Of a stretch of 64,000 bases of DNA, positions 26,001-36,700 are shown in pieces (position 1 is the first letter of the stretch; each line of letters opens with the position of its first letter). A model generated the notes under the pieces. It made no database searches and was not told where the DNA came from. It saw nothing but the letters and a program-made list of their open reading frames with translations. The translations under genes and the position numbers were made by a program. The DNA is from an uncultured Clostridia bacterium. GTDB taxonomy: Bacteria > Bacillota > Clostridia > UBA1381. The DNA is taken from the NCBI GenBank assembly GCA_934444735.1, contig CAKSDE010000005.1, positions 62,001 through 126,000 on the forward strand. Reading direction: 5' to 3'.

Positions 26001-26730
26001 TCTGACGGATATAGTAATAATCATACGACGGATAGCCTGCAAGCCAATAATCCTTAGCATTCGCCCAGCGATTAGGCTCGGCATCGGTATATTCGATAGT
26101 TGTTGCATTTACCGCATTATCCCATCTTTTGTATATCCCCTCGCCGTTCGGCCATTCGGCAACCTTCTGCGCCGTGCCGTTTATGTATATACCGTTTACT
26201 TCACCGTTTTTTAAAGCATATGCGCCGTCCTCAACAGCCGGCTGACGCACCATGTTCGAGGTAAACCCGAAGCTCTTTAAATCAAAGCGCACAACTTTAT
26301 TTTTCACCGAATCATAGAGTCTTGAGAGTACCTTTTCATCGGTCACATACTCTCCCTTTGATGCATCTGCCTCCAAAGATCCTTTAAATTCCACCTTCTC
26401 GCCGTTATATGCTTTATACACTACCGGCTTATCCTTGCTCCCGGAATCCGCAGCGGTAAATGCAAGTGATTCGGAAAATCTGTACTCACCCCCGCGAAAC
26501 AGCACCTCCACGCCGTCGTTTGCTTCTTTTATAAGCGATTGCGCCTTTATCTTTGCCGCATACGGTGTTTTTAAAGGACGCTCCATTGTACCGGGGTTGG
26601 AATCGTTTCCCGACGGCGACACCCATATGGTTACATTTGAGTTATTTTCCTCCGCCGATATAATCGGAGAATTTATCATGGTACCCAAAAGCGTACATAC
26701 CATAATTGCCGCAATAATTTTTTTCTTCAA
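23026..26730 (-). CDS. Large secreted beta-helix protein with fibronectin-like, LamG-like and stalk-like regions
   Basis: A 1234-residue secreted protein. The signal peptide starts KKKIIAAIMVCTLLG. The start is TTG at 26728-26730, about 10 nt after the GGAGG site; the upstream GTG at 26740-26742 abuts that site. Order of regions: DUF1565-like opening (WVSPSGNDSNPGT), a beta-helix to about residue 690 with GSIYAGRNTLQRGTEISYNY and QSAIYWDDNQQGID, a fibronectin-type-III-like segment (VYYWKVSAINRSRELAAEWE), a helical linker, a LamG-like beta-sandwich (about 880-1060), and a C-terminal stalk-like domain. It is a close paralogue of the C half of the 33735 protein. The stop codon of the SLH protein upstream overlaps its ribosome site, so the two are translationally coupled. 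The enzyme activity is unknown; pectin or host glycan binding or cleavage is inferred. Confidence 0.75.
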   Translation of the reverse strand: MKKKIIAAIMVCTLLGTMINSPIISAEENNSNVTIWVSPSGNDSNPGTMERPLKTPYAAKIKAQSLIKEANDGVEVLFRGGEYRFSESLAFTAADSGSKDKPVVYKAYNGEKVEFKGSLEADASKGEYVTDEKVLSRLYDSVKNKVVRFDLKSFGFTSNMVRQPAVEDGAYALKNGEVNGIYINGTAQKVAEWPNGEGIYKRWDNAVNATTIEYTDAEPNRWANAKDYWLAGYPSYDYYYIRQSVTGLNTDEKTISIYSSIPMHQFTSSQSRRWKAMNLLEEIDVPGEYYIDTENLILYLYPTESLKGAKMEISWLNTPMITFTNAKNITFDGITFAQTRGVGIKMVNVDNVDLKNCTFEDVLSHAVEVSGTVKAQTDKDYWQVQDIDGSYNCDIDGCTFANIGGGAIHMSGGNVDTLKKSNNVISDNMIYHANYLAKNQNVILLKGCGTTVINNNISKCPFQAIRFYGNDHVIKYNEIYDVIQESDDCGSIYAGRNTLQRGTEISYNYLHDLFTTEQLPFGFQSAIYWDDNQQGIDANHNIIKNARMDLASNGATDFNFSENTSINIEREAQKFINGGFSVNNDAGDAATGYKFLSNIANPELYFSRYKNLKEVISSDRSDDPKLARFNIIKNNLTVNAAAMGIGTNTEKYGTVTGNLQLSECNDFVDAEKQDYRIKSGTETAKRVHGILTDEFDIEKIGLIRDVKLNEQTAPFKLIYPANGAQAVQHSELEFEWEQAFGASNYRLIVAEDPELKNVVYDEVVPYTLQKVEGLASDKVYYWKVSAINRSRELAAEWESESGVYVFSTSIYDSIDTSLLNTELTKISEKVKNIDEGNGIGQYPLGTTDKINSLIKRAEMLKKAKLGILKQKTVDSMAKTLSLSLNKLGMVNKGFLNINKYIDSAEDWGGKVDISGDTVSIHGVSGTNKVGGTKTLSATTGSCLYSFDAMVNTEIYAIIAFSKYIDMEPYSAANTGYSICIKDDLVELQLSTGNSHSVIETVYKSFANDGEYHRVEFGFINTQIGNLVVLYVDGEPWFEYPDIFDTSVKCNCELSMFVVAKEGELISIKPTQETSSAEEFDECLIRNLHKSVKLTLDKFKTTDEVILFKDGATKIFSPKGVFDVSYAPNKTVDGKLMIAFDKVDKIFDVETGEENGNCYINYNGKQQIMSTAEENGYKMVSVEEVLKILDRASVPSAAHGMIVAGNIIYMNNVEYLNKAQTLMELLKDYKQDYLF

Positions 26731-26745
26731 AGCCTTGCACACCTC

Positions 26746-29556
26746 CTACTTATAAATAACCATACCATAGGCAAGCGATGTATAATACGTAAATACCGCC
26801 AATTTATCACACTGCTCGTTTTTCAGTGAGTTGCTGTATGATAAAATATCGTCAAGCGTTCCGGTTCTTATTTTTACCTTTTGATTGTTTTTTTCAACCA
26901 CCATAATCGCACAGTTGGATATTCTGAATGCTTTTACGTTCTTTTTTACCTCGTCAAAATCTGAATAGTTTATATTTTCCGGTAATTTTCCGGTCGCAAT
27001 CTTCACTCCGTTTCCGGCTCTTGCAATTGCATATCCCGCATAAGATGACGCTTCGCCGAACTCCTCTCCGCGTCCCGCATGAAAACTCTTACCCGTATCG
27101 CAATCATAAGCAATTCTTATGGCACTCAAATAACCATTTGAGTTTGTCTCAAAGCGTATAACGTCTCCCGGAGCAAGCTCAGACGGTACTCTCGGGCCGA
27201 CAACGTTTATCTCTGCGTCTTTATCTATTTCCGTTCCTGCCTCACCGCTTGTAATCATTATAGCCTCGGGGTCAACCGTCAGTTCTCTGTATTCCGCTGT
27301 CGGTACACCGTAACTCATATAATAACCCTTAAGTTTTAACACTTCTTCATCTTCGCCTGTCAGCCCCGTATTTACTGATTGAATCAGGAACGCACTCAGC
27401 TTATCCGGATTACCCTCCTTTTTCGCCGAATCGTCTTTATACTTTCTGTAAACTATTACGTCTGCCTCAATTGCATCGTCAGACGTGGAAAATCCCTCTG
27501 CAAGATATTCCTGATTATCCGAAAATCCTGCATTCGAGAGTGCGAATTTCGACTCATCATTATAGCTTTCCTCGCTATATGTTTCGGGAGTTAAAAATAC
27601 CTTTGTTTTACCCGAAACATAATAGAAAAATCGGTCGAAATCATTTCCGTTTGCACCGTAACGGTATTTTATCCCTTGCGGATTTATTCTGTACCAGCCT
27701 CGGTTTGAAACATTTTGTTCATTATATTCTGCCGGTGTTGTGATCGACTCAATTTTTCCGTTCTCGCTTTGCTTATAAATAATCGGATTTCCGATCTGCT
27801 TTTCAAGCTCGCTTTGAGCATCGCTGAATTTCTTTCTCTGGCCGTTTACCTTTATTTTTTCATCGGCAAATATCTTTTTCCTTTCACCGCCGTCAGTATA
27901 TATTGTAAGCATTCTTACCGGATCGGTTTCTTCATCTTCGTTGTAATAATACTTTATCAAAACACCGATATGCTCGGCATCGTCTGATGAGGCAAGTTCT
28001 GCCCAACCGACTTTGCCTGCACCGTCAAAATAAAGCTCAACCGTCTGCCCCGCTTTAAAGTCCACCGCATCGGCAAGTGCTGTATAAGATGACAAAACTT
28101 CATATTCGTTTGTACCGTCCGATATAACCGTTCTGTTGCCGCTCGGATAACTGTTCTCTCCTACGGATTTGATCGCAAACCCGACCGTCTGCTCTTTTGA
28201 CACAAAAACCTCTATGCCGCCGTCACATCTTAACAGTCTCAACACCGATCCTGCGCTGATTTCGTCAAAATTCATCTTTTTCCCGTCCGAGCTGTAGATA
28301 TGTATAAAATCGGGATATACATCGTCTGTCAATTCAATAATATTGTCTGTGCCCGAGATCGATTTATAACCGTTATAGATAATACTGTCGTTTGTATTTA
28401 CATAAGAGGCATATGCTGTCTCGTAATCGTTTATTATTATCAGGTTATAGTCCGAATCGGTTGTCGAGCAAAGCGTTATATCGCCCGACTCAAACTCGAA
28501 AATATCAGCTGTATAATAACTCTTTGTTTTGTTGTTATATATCAGGTTAGCGCCCTTTTTCAAAGTTCTCGTTACCGTCTTTTTCCCTTGTTCAAAGGTT
28601 ATTCTTCCGTCTTTGTAGGAAACGAAATCGTCTGCCGGGAAAGTAACCGAATTATCTTTTTCAAGAATACTCAAAAATCTTGCGGTATACTCGCCGACGT
28701 CCTCATCGTATGTATAATACATCTCGACGCTTCTTCCGATATATTTTCTGAAAGAGTCCATACTTTCGGGAAGAGTTGCCGTAACATTTGCTACCTTTAT
28801 TTCCTTTCGGTTTATCGCACTCAAGCCGCCTATTGCGGTAATACCGTTATCTGTAAGCGCACCCTTTACTTTGTATGTCTTTAAGACACCCTCCATAAAG
28901 GTTTTTTCACTCTGAATATACTCCTTATCTTCACTCAAGCCCTTAAATTCCATCATGTTTATATCAAGTGCATTGTAGATGATACGAAGAACCGTACTCT
29001 GTGTTGCGGTTCTTCGGATATTACCCGAAATACCCGAAAGCAAGCCGATGTCCGAAGCCGTTTTTTCGTATCCGATCGGATATCCTCCGCCTATTTCGGC
29101 ATATTTTGAATACCCTGCCATATCCGAAATAACCTTTACAACCTCCAACACGGTTATATCATATTCCGGAGCAAAACGTTTTTGTCCCGTGCCCTTCATA
29201 TATCCTGCGCTATATACAGCCATAATCTCATTATAATACGGATATGACTTATCAACATCATCAAAAGCGTTCGCTTTTTCAAAATTTGCGGTTCCGGTAT
29301 TATCACCATATGCCGAATTAAACCATTCGGCATATCGGGTATCGGTATCCATCATGCACATATCCGAGATGATTTTTGCAAATTTTCCTCTTGTAACCGT
29401 TTCATCGCCTTTATACTCATTCTCCGATATGCAGCCCAAGCCTATACAGATCTTTTCTGCCGATGATAAACCGTTATCTTCAGCCGCAACGCTTATATTG
29501 AGCATGCCAAAAAGCATCGCTGCGGACAAAATCGCTGTTAATATCCTATTTTTCAT
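26746..29556 (-). CDS. Secreted SLH-domain surface protein
   Basis: A 936-residue protein. The signal peptide MKNRILTAILSAAMLFGML is followed by three degenerate S-layer-homology repeats (about residues 28-200: VTRGKFAKIISDM, ITVLEVVKVISDM and ATQSTVLRIIYNAL). SLH domains bind pyruvylated secondary cell-wall polymer and hold proteins on the envelope. The remaining 730 residues are beta-rich, acidic and Tyr/Asp-rich, with no recognised catalytic domain. The start ATG at 29554-29556 has a GGAGG site 8-9 nt upstream. Its first 11 bases overlap the end of the preceding SLH gene and its stop overlaps the next gene's ribosome site. It may be a scaffold that displays or retains the neighbouring proteins, which is inferred. 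Confidence 0.8.
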   Translation of the reverse strand: MKNRILTAILSAAMLFGMLNISVAAEDNGLSSAEKICIGLGCISENEYKGDETVTRGKFAKIISDMCMMDTDTRYAEWFNSAYGDNTGTANFEKANAFDDVDKSYPYYNEIMAVYSAGYMKGTGQKRFAPEYDITVLEVVKVISDMAGYSKYAEIGGGYPIGYEKTASDIGLLSGISGNIRRTATQSTVLRIIYNALDINMMEFKGLSEDKEYIQSEKTFMEGVLKTYKVKGALTDNGITAIGGLSAINRKEIKVANVTATLPESMDSFRKYIGRSVEMYYTYDEDVGEYTARFLSILEKDNSVTFPADDFVSYKDGRITFEQGKKTVTRTLKKGANLIYNNKTKSYYTADIFEFESGDITLCSTTDSDYNLIIINDYETAYASYVNTNDSIIYNGYKSISGTDNIIELTDDVYPDFIHIYSSDGKKMNFDEISAGSVLRLLRCDGGIEVFVSKEQTVGFAIKSVGENSYPSGNRTVISDGTNEYEVLSSYTALADAVDFKAGQTVELYFDGAGKVGWAELASSDDAEHIGVLIKYYYNEDEETDPVRMLTIYTDGGERKKIFADEKIKVNGQRKKFSDAQSELEKQIGNPIIYKQSENGKIESITTPAEYNEQNVSNRGWYRINPQGIKYRYGANGNDFDRFFYYVSGKTKVFLTPETYSEESYNDESKFALSNAGFSDNQEYLAEGFSTSDDAIEADVIVYRKYKDDSAKKEGNPDKLSAFLIQSVNTGLTGEDEEVLKLKGYYMSYGVPTAEYRELTVDPEAIMITSGEAGTEIDKDAEINVVGPRVPSELAPGDVIRFETNSNGYLSAIRIAYDCDTGKSFHAGRGEEFGEASSYAGYAIARAGNGVKIATGKLPENINYSDFDEVKKNVKAFRISNCAIMVVEKNNQKVKIRTGTLDDILSYSNSLKNEQCDKLAVFTYYTSLAYGMVIYK

Positions 29557-32500
29557 TCTGTACACCTCCGAAATTTATAACCGTGCAGATAATCTTTGCC
29601 GCCTGTGCCCTTGTACAGTACGCTTTCGGTCTGAATGTTTTATCGGAAAATCCGTTGACCACTCCGAATGCGCTCAGATAAGACACTGCATTTTTAGCAT
29701 AATCCGAAATTTCATCGTAATCCTCAAATGATGCCTCCGTGCTTTCCTCATCACCCTCCAGAGCACGCATTACGATAACGCATATATCCTGTCTTGTAAT
29801 AGGCTTACCTATGCCGAACTCTTTCTCGGAAATACCCGTTATAAGTCTGTTCTCCAAAGCCGTTGCCAAGAACGGTGCATACCACGCACTGTCCGATGTA
29901 TCGGCAAAGCCGAGACTCTTATTCACCTTTTCATATCCCAGTGCCTCAACAAAAAGTTTTACAAACTGTTCTCTTGTTATATTCTGATCGGGTGCAAAAT
30001 GCGTCCCGTCAACACCCGAAATTATACCCAATTTCTTTAAATGATATATTTCATCAAATGCCCAGTGATCCTCCGATATATCCTCGAAATTGATCTCATT
30101 TTCCTTAGGATCGGGAGTTGAGGTTGTCGGTTTTGATACAGCCTCGGACGGTGTCGGCATACTTGAACTGCCCTTTGAGCCGCCGCCTGTCGTGCCGCCT
30201 CCGCCCTTCGGATCGTCACTGAGATTTTTTATTTCCTGTTCCAGACTCGCCTTTGTATATGAATTTCCGGCAATTTTCTCATTCGCATTCGATTTATCTT
30301 TAAGATTTAAATATTTATCAATTGTTATATCGGCACATTCTGCGTTTTCCTTTGTTAAAATGTCCGCAACATATGCAGATCCGAGCACCTTAGGATTCTT
30401 TATCGATTTTAATATAACATTTTCCGCCAAATTCCGGAAAAAATCCTTCTCCGACTTAAATGATTTACCCGTCAAAGCCTTTTGAAGTTCAATCTTCGCC
30501 TCTTTTGACATTATATCCGAGAAAATCTTCTCAAACGTTGTACCCGGCTTATAAGAATCTATCGAAAGCTTATCCTTTTCGGAAAAATCACCGTTTTCAT
30601 CATAGAGTACAATATTTTGCGGATTCTTGTTATAAAGAGAAATCAGTGCAAGGCGCTCAATTCTTTTCAATAAGTTATCCTTATTGAATTTTTCATTCTT
30701 TGCGCTTTCTTCAATGAGTATTGCAAGCTCCGCACCGTCAGCACTCTTTGTAATATCATCTGCGCCGACAGCGTCAAGATACCTTGCCAGATCCTTTTCA
30801 ATTTCAGCAGCTGTCTTGTCGTTTAATTCCAAAACAATACATTCTTCAACGCTCGGTTTTTGCACCGTTACTTCAAAAAGCTTTCTTATCCCGTCATATT
30901 CAGTAGGTTCAACCGCAACAAAATACGTCCCCGGCTCTGCAAAAATATCAATATTTAGCATCATTTGGCCGTCGTCTGCTTTTTCGACCGTAATGCCGTC
31001 TGCCTGCGCGTCCTTATCGTAATTCAAAACGCTCCATGAACAACCCTGCTTAAGCTTACCCGGCACGCCTGCCTGATTGATAACATTTGCCGTTAATATA
31101 TAGTCCTCGCCGAGAATTGCGGTGTTTCCGCTCTCCGATTTCACCTTTGCCGAAACTGCTGTCTCTTTTGCGATATATACCGGGAATCCGATTTCTATTG
31201 CCGCACCCTTTTTTGATCCGTTTGCAAGACCCAAAATAAGGCATTTTTCTCCCGATACATCATAGTTATCGCCGATTGTCACGGTTGCGCCGAAATTCTG
31301 CCATTCGTTTGTTGCCTTCATGCCTTTTTCACCGTACTCGTTCGTGGTGATTACGCTACTCGCACTGCCGTTACTCAAAGAAAAGCTAACGTACGCATCC
31401 TCTGTGCTGACGCTCCTCACTCTTGCCAGAATTGCATATGTTTCGCCGGACTCGAATTTGAAATTTTTCGGCACTCCGGCATATCCGTTCTGTATCTTTA
31501 AGCCCTCCGCCTTTAACTCCGATGAAATATCGGAAAGTGCGGTAAGCGTATAATACTCGGGATTAACCTTTGTATTTGTTTCTGCCGATACTGCATTTTT
31601 ATTACTGTTTACCGCATAGCTCGGGCTTTGCGGCTTTGCTATTATATTTTCGGGTATATCGGTAATTTCCGAATCTGTTATCACTTTTTTTCTGACATCT
31701 GTTTTTAACAGTCTTCCCATATTATATTTCTTGGCCTTCACCCAGATATAGTATTCGCCCGGCTGAGCATCGTCTGCCACGGTTATCGACGCTTTATTGC
31801 CGTTTTCGGCAATAGTAAACCCGTCTGTTACCGGTGTTTTTGACGAATCCAGAACTTCCCATTTAAATTCCTGTGACAGTGCACCTTGCGTTCCGATCTG
31901 ATTTATAACCCGTGCCGACAGGTCAATCGTCTCGCCGAGTCTTACAAACTCCGACCCATTATCAATTGCAGCTTCAATATCATATGCCGCCTCTTCCGCA
32001 AAATATACGGCATCTTTTGACGATGCGTCAACCAATACAGCCGCACCGGCTTTTGTTCCTGCCGGAAAACCGATCATCGCCCTGTCCGCATACTCTCCGT
32101 TTGTTTTTGCAGACGCATAATTTGCCGGCAATGAAAGTGTTGCCTTAAATTCCTGCCAATCATCGCCAAGCTCCATCCCTTTATTTCCGTATTCATTGCT
32201 GAAAATCGTATTCCGTGCATCATATGAATTGTTCATGGCAATTCCGAAATGCGCATAATATCCGTTTTCCGACGCATTTTTGACATTCGCCGAAAATACA
32301 TACGTTTTTCCGTCCTCTGCCTTAAATCCAAAATTTCCCGTGCCGTCACCTTTTGCCTGATTAAGCCAGAATCCTTCAAATCCCGTCCACGGATTGCTCA
32401 ATGTCAGATCAGACATCTCGGTATAATAACTCTTAAAGGCAAATCCGCCCTCGGTTATACCCGGTGTTTCATAAAATTTACCGTAATTGCATTTAGGGTG

Positions 32501-33586
32501 TCTTGCTCCGAAATATGTGTCTCCGGCGCCTGCCGACGCGTCCGGAATCAAGTTCACAGGCTTATCACCCGGCACATAATCCTCATAAGTTTCCGGTTCC
32601 GGCTCAGGTTCGGGTTCAGGTTCGGGTTCTTTATCATCCCCGATCGTCAGCGCCTGCGCTTTACCCATCTCGGTATAATCTGTCGAACGTGCGTACACAT
32701 AATATTCGCCGTCTGCCGCATCTTCGGGGATTGTAAAGCTTGCTGTATCATTATTGCTCTTTATTTCAAAATCAACAGGTGCTCTGTCCGAATCCAGTAC
32801 AGTCCATTCAAAGTTCTGCAAAAATTCACCGCACGTCCCGATCTGATTTACAACTTTTGCCGAAAGTTCAACAGTTTCACCCTGTTTTACTTTTGTTTTG
32901 TCCGCAGAAACCTCAATGTCATATCTCTGTTCTTCCGCTAAATATACCGCGTCTTTTGACGATACATCAAACATAAACGCAGCACCTGATGGTGTTCCTG
33001 CCGGAAATCCCATAAATATTGCATTTGCATATGCATGATTCGCCGTCCAGTCCGAAGGCAATGAAAGCGTTCCCTTAAACTCTGTCCAATCATCTCCGAT
33101 TGCCATGCCGTCCGTTCCGTATTCCGGTGTAACAATCACATTTGCCGGATCGTATGTTCCGTTCATAGCCACTCCGAAATACGGCGTTATACCGTCAGGT
33201 GATGCATTCTTCATTGTTGCCGATACAACATAAGTCTTTCCCGCTTCGGGAGTAAAGGTAAAGCCGCCCGTAGATTTCACTTCAAACCCTTCAAAAACTC
33301 TCCATGCACAGTCAAGCTTAAGCGGCTCTGTTCCCTTTTGATAATATTTAAAACAGTATCCGCCGGAATTTTTCCCCGGCTTATAAAAATCGCCGTTATC
33401 GACATTTGCGTTATTTCTGAAAGTAAAATATGTCGAACCGCCGCCCGTTGACGCATCGGGGATTAAATTTGCATTTTTCTCCGACGTTACATAATCTTCA
33501 TACTGCGTGTTTTCGGCATAAACGGGCATAACCGCACCGCTTATACTCAATGCTCCCGCCAAAAGCAAAGAAATACTTTTTCTCAT
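29546..33586 (-). CDS. Secreted SLH-anchored protein with carbohydrate-binding-like/Ig-like repeat modules
   Basis: A 1346-residue surface protein. Signal peptide MRKSISLLLAGALSISGAVM; the ATG at 33584-33586 has GGAGGG upstream. Two full modules (about residues 28-320 and 335-640) each open with YEDYV...NLIPDAS, continue with a jelly-roll-like segment (GFTFTPEAGKTYVVSATMKN) and end with an Ig-like segment (VVNQIGT...FEWTVLDS). A third copy (about 650-900) is degenerate. A (Pro-Glu) repeat linker joins modules 1 and 2. An alpha-helical region and a Gly/Ser/Thr/Pro linker lead to three C-terminal SLH repeats (ITREQFVKLFVEAL, ITRQDICVIVMRAL, CTRAQAAKIICTVI). It has its own promoter and is first of the three-gene surface operon. 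The ligand is unknown. Confidence 0.82.
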   Translation of the reverse strand: MRKSISLLLAGALSISGAVMPVYAENTQYEDYVTSEKNANLIPDASTGGGSTYFTFRNNANVDNGDFYKPGKNSGGYCFKYYQKGTEPLKLDCAWRVFEGFEVKSTGGFTFTPEAGKTYVVSATMKNASPDGITPYFGVAMNGTYDPANVIVTPEYGTDGMAIGDDWTEFKGTLSLPSDWTANHAYANAIFMGFPAGTPSGAAFMFDVSSKDAVYLAEEQRYDIEVSADKTKVKQGETVELSAKVVNQIGTCGEFLQNFEWTVLDSDRAPVDFEIKSNNDTASFTIPEDAADGEYYVYARSTDYTEMGKAQALTIGDDKEPEPEPEPEPEPETYEDYVPGDKPVNLIPDASAGAGDTYFGARHPKCNYGKFYETPGITEGGFAFKSYYTEMSDLTLSNPWTGFEGFWLNQAKGDGTGNFGFKAEDGKTYVFSANVKNASENGYYAHFGIAMNNSYDARNTIFSNEYGNKGMELGDDWQEFKATLSLPANYASAKTNGEYADRAMIGFPAGTKAGAAVLVDASSKDAVYFAEEAAYDIEAAIDNGSEFVRLGETIDLSARVINQIGTQGALSQEFKWEVLDSSKTPVTDGFTIAENGNKASITVADDAQPGEYYIWVKAKKYNMGRLLKTDVRKKVITDSEITDIPENIIAKPQSPSYAVNSNKNAVSAETNTKVNPEYYTLTALSDISSELKAEGLKIQNGYAGVPKNFKFESGETYAILARVRSVSTEDAYVSFSLSNGSASSVITTNEYGEKGMKATNEWQNFGATVTIGDNYDVSGEKCLILGLANGSKKGAAIEIGFPVYIAKETAVSAKVKSESGNTAILGEDYILTANVINQAGVPGKLKQGCSWSVLNYDKDAQADGITVEKADDGQMMLNIDIFAEPGTYFVAVEPTEYDGIRKLFEVTVQKPSVEECIVLELNDKTAAEIEKDLARYLDAVGADDITKSADGAELAILIEESAKNEKFNKDNLLKRIERLALISLYNKNPQNIVLYDENGDFSEKDKLSIDSYKPGTTFEKIFSDIMSKEAKIELQKALTGKSFKSEKDFFRNLAENVILKSIKNPKVLGSAYVADILTKENAECADITIDKYLNLKDKSNANEKIAGNSYTKASLEQEIKNLSDDPKGGGGTTGGGSKGSSSMPTPSEAVSKPTTSTPDPKENEINFEDISEDHWAFDEIYHLKKLGIISGVDGTHFAPDQNITREQFVKLFVEALGYEKVNKSLGFADTSDSAWYAPFLATALENRLITGISEKEFGIGKPITRQDICVIVMRALEGDEESTEASFEDYDEISDYAKNAVSYLSAFGVVNGFSDKTFRPKAYCTRAQAAKIICTVINFGGVQNEK

Positions 33587-33638
33587 CTTGTCCCTCCAAA
33601 TCTGCCGTTTCGGCAAAATCATATGTCTTATTTAAAAC

Positions 33639-33667
33639 ATTATAACCTATATCCTATAAAAAATCAA
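33639..33667 (-). promoter_or_regulatory. Promoter of the SLH/beta-helix operon
   Basis: On the minus strand -35 TTGATT (33662-33667), 17-bp spacer and -10 TATAAT (33639-33644), about 53 bp upstream of the 1346-residue SLH gene. A weak G/C-rich hairpin at about 33690-33716 may end the upstream transcript. Confidence 0.7.
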
Positions 33668-33734
33668 TATTCCCAGAAGGAAACGCAAGGGGGCGACAGG
33701 CATATCATCACCCGCCGTCCCCGGATTATTTATA

Positions 33735-36700
33735 TTACTTTACCGAAGTTGGATCCGCCAAAGGCGTTTCGCCCTCCCATACAAATATTTTAACCTTCGC
33801 AGCCTGTGAAGAGATGCTCAAATCAACATCATTCTCCGTAAGAACTGTTTCTGTCATATAATCAAGCGCCACCTCTGCTTTGTTTACGGCAAGCAGTCTG
33901 CCGCCTCCGTCATACTGTGCAATATAAACATCTGCATTCTTACCGTCCTCATAGAAGTTATTTATAACATTTACCGATACGGTATTATCAGCATTCAGTC
34001 CGGCTGTTACCGAAATCTTCTCACCGTTTACAAAACTATATACATCACTCTGCCAAACAGCCGCAAACTCTCTTGACGTATTTCTCGCCTCAACCTTCCA
34101 GTAATATCTCGAAGAATCTCTCTCGACATCGATATCTGCGTAATTGTAGAATACTTCCTTGCTTGCTGCTATATCCGTAAAGTTTGCATCCTTTGCAACC
34201 GTAATCTTGTAGCTTGTTGCACCTAATGCGTAATTCCATACAAAGTGTATTTTATCCGCATTGGTTTTCTCTCCGTTAAACGGTGCGGCAAGTGTTACCT
34301 TTTCCGTATTAAATGCATTATTGCTTACAACACCGATCTTTTCGATGTCGAAATCCTCGTTCAATACGGTTGCCGCGTATGCCGATGAATTTTTAACTCT
34401 GTAATCCTGATTTGCCGCGTCAACAAATATCGACATATCGGAGCTGTTTGTATTGTTGCTTACCGTTCCGTATGCTGCGGTATTGCTTCCGATACCGTCC
34501 GCACCCGTTCCGGCAACGTTCAAGTTATCCTTTAAGATATTGTAGCGTGCCAAGTCCGGACTCGTAAGGCTCGCACTTGAAATGATGCTCGAAAGATTTG
34601 CATACTTTTCAAAATAAAGCGATTCATTCGCAATATCACCTGCAAACGTGCTCTGTTCGGTATTCGTATTTGATGCCGCTCCGCCGTTTTTAATGTCCAT
34701 ATTTGTCTTTTTGATGTTAATGCTTGTATTATTGCTGAAATTATTATCAATACCGTTTGTATAAATATTTATTTTAGCGTCCTTTATGATATTGTATTCA
34801 GCCTTCATGCCCGTCTGATTATCGTCCCAGTAGATTGCCGGCTGATGAGCAAACGGCAATTCCTCGGTGCTGTACAGATCATGCAGATAGTTATAGGAAA
34901 TAACCGTACCGCGCTGAACCGTATTTCTGCCGCAGTAGATAGCTCCGCTGTCGTCCGTCTCCTGTATCACATTATATATTTCGTTATACGAAATCACATG
35001 ATCGTTTCCGTAATGACGAATTGCCGAGAATGAAGCGCAGCTGATATTATTATTCAAAATCGAGTTGCCGCATCCCAAAAGCTTTATCGTCTCATAATTC
35101 TTAATTGTCTGAGCACATCTGTTGAAGATATTATTCTTGATAACATTATTTCCGGGAGTTAATGTATCTACATTACCGCCGTCCATCACAACTGCATGAC
35201 CGCCGATATTGAAGAATGTGTTATCCGAAACCTCACAGTTATATACTGCGTCAACATTTTGTCTTTGCCAGTAATTTTTATCGGTTTCTGCCAATGCCGT
35301 ACCTGTAAAGGAAAGAGCATCAACGCCGATATTCTTAAATGTACAATCAGAAATTGTTATATTCTCGACATTTTGTGCCGAAACCGCATTTCCTCTTGTC
35401 TTTTCAAAGCAAATGCCATCAAATGCGATATTGTCCGCCTCTTTAATTTCTATCATTGAGCCTTTAAGCTTTGAAATCTCCAATACAGAAGATTCATTCT
35501 TTTCGGGCGGGTAATAGTAGAGCTTCATGGTATTTTTGTCGATAAACCACTCTGTTGGAGTATCAAGTTCCTCGAGTACGTTAAATATCTTCCATCTCTG
35601 CGATGTTGTTCTCGCATTTGTCACACTAAGTCCCTGATCTTCATTAACGCTTAAAGTAATCTGCTTATTTTCTTTATCTATTCCCTCTACAGGCAGACGC
35701 ATATATAAGTAATCATAGCTTAAGTATCCGCCGACCCATGCGTTTGATATATCGCTCCAAGTTGACGGCTCACTGTCGGTATAAGTGATCTTATTTTTTG
35801 CTGCTCCGCTGCCAGCTCCGACAAATCCGTATTTTGCATAGTTAGCGTCCCCGTTAGGCCACTGAGCCAACATCTGCTTATTTGCGTCCAGGTAAAGCTC
35901 GGGATATTCATAATCTCCTACAAGCTGCTGGATTGTTGCACTAAGCGTTTCTCCCGACATCGATATTACATTCGACAAGTCGATCTCGACAACCTTATTC
36001 TTTACGCTATCCTTTAATCTGTCGGTAATTGCCGTATCGGTAACTTTTGACGCATTTGAAAGATCCAGAGATACTGCTCCGGTAAATACAACCTCCTCGC
36101 CGTCTGCCGCTTTATATGTAACCTTTGCGCTTTGCGAATCGTCTTTGTCGAATACTACCGTATTATTGAAATAGTATGTTCCGCCGGCGAAAATTACGTT
36201 AATCTCGCTTGTTACTCCGCTTGCTCTTAACGCCTTAACCTTTTCTCTTGCTCCTGCAAGTGTTGCCAGAGGTGCTGTTGCCGTACCTGCTGCACCGTCA
36301 TCTCCGTTCGGTGCAACATAAAGCGTCTTTGCGCCGCCCTTTATCTCGATTTTTGCCGTACGTATGAATTTTTTATAATCACGTGATATTGCAGCAACGG
36401 TATATTCTCCGCCTTCAACACCTTCGTCCCATGTTGCTTTAACCTTAGCCGTCCCCTCAATCGGTGTGATTGTAATATTGCTTACTTCATTTTTGTCCGA
36501 ATCCAAAACAACCCAATTAAAGTTTTGTTTTAAGCTTCCGACAGTTCCTATCTGGTTTACAACCTCTGCTGTAAAGTCAACTTCATTTGCGCCCTTTTTC
36601 TCGGAGGCTACATTAATATCGTAAGCTACTTCTTCTGCCAGATATACCGCATCTTTCGACGATACGTCAAGCCATACCGCACTGCCTGTCTGTGTTCCTG

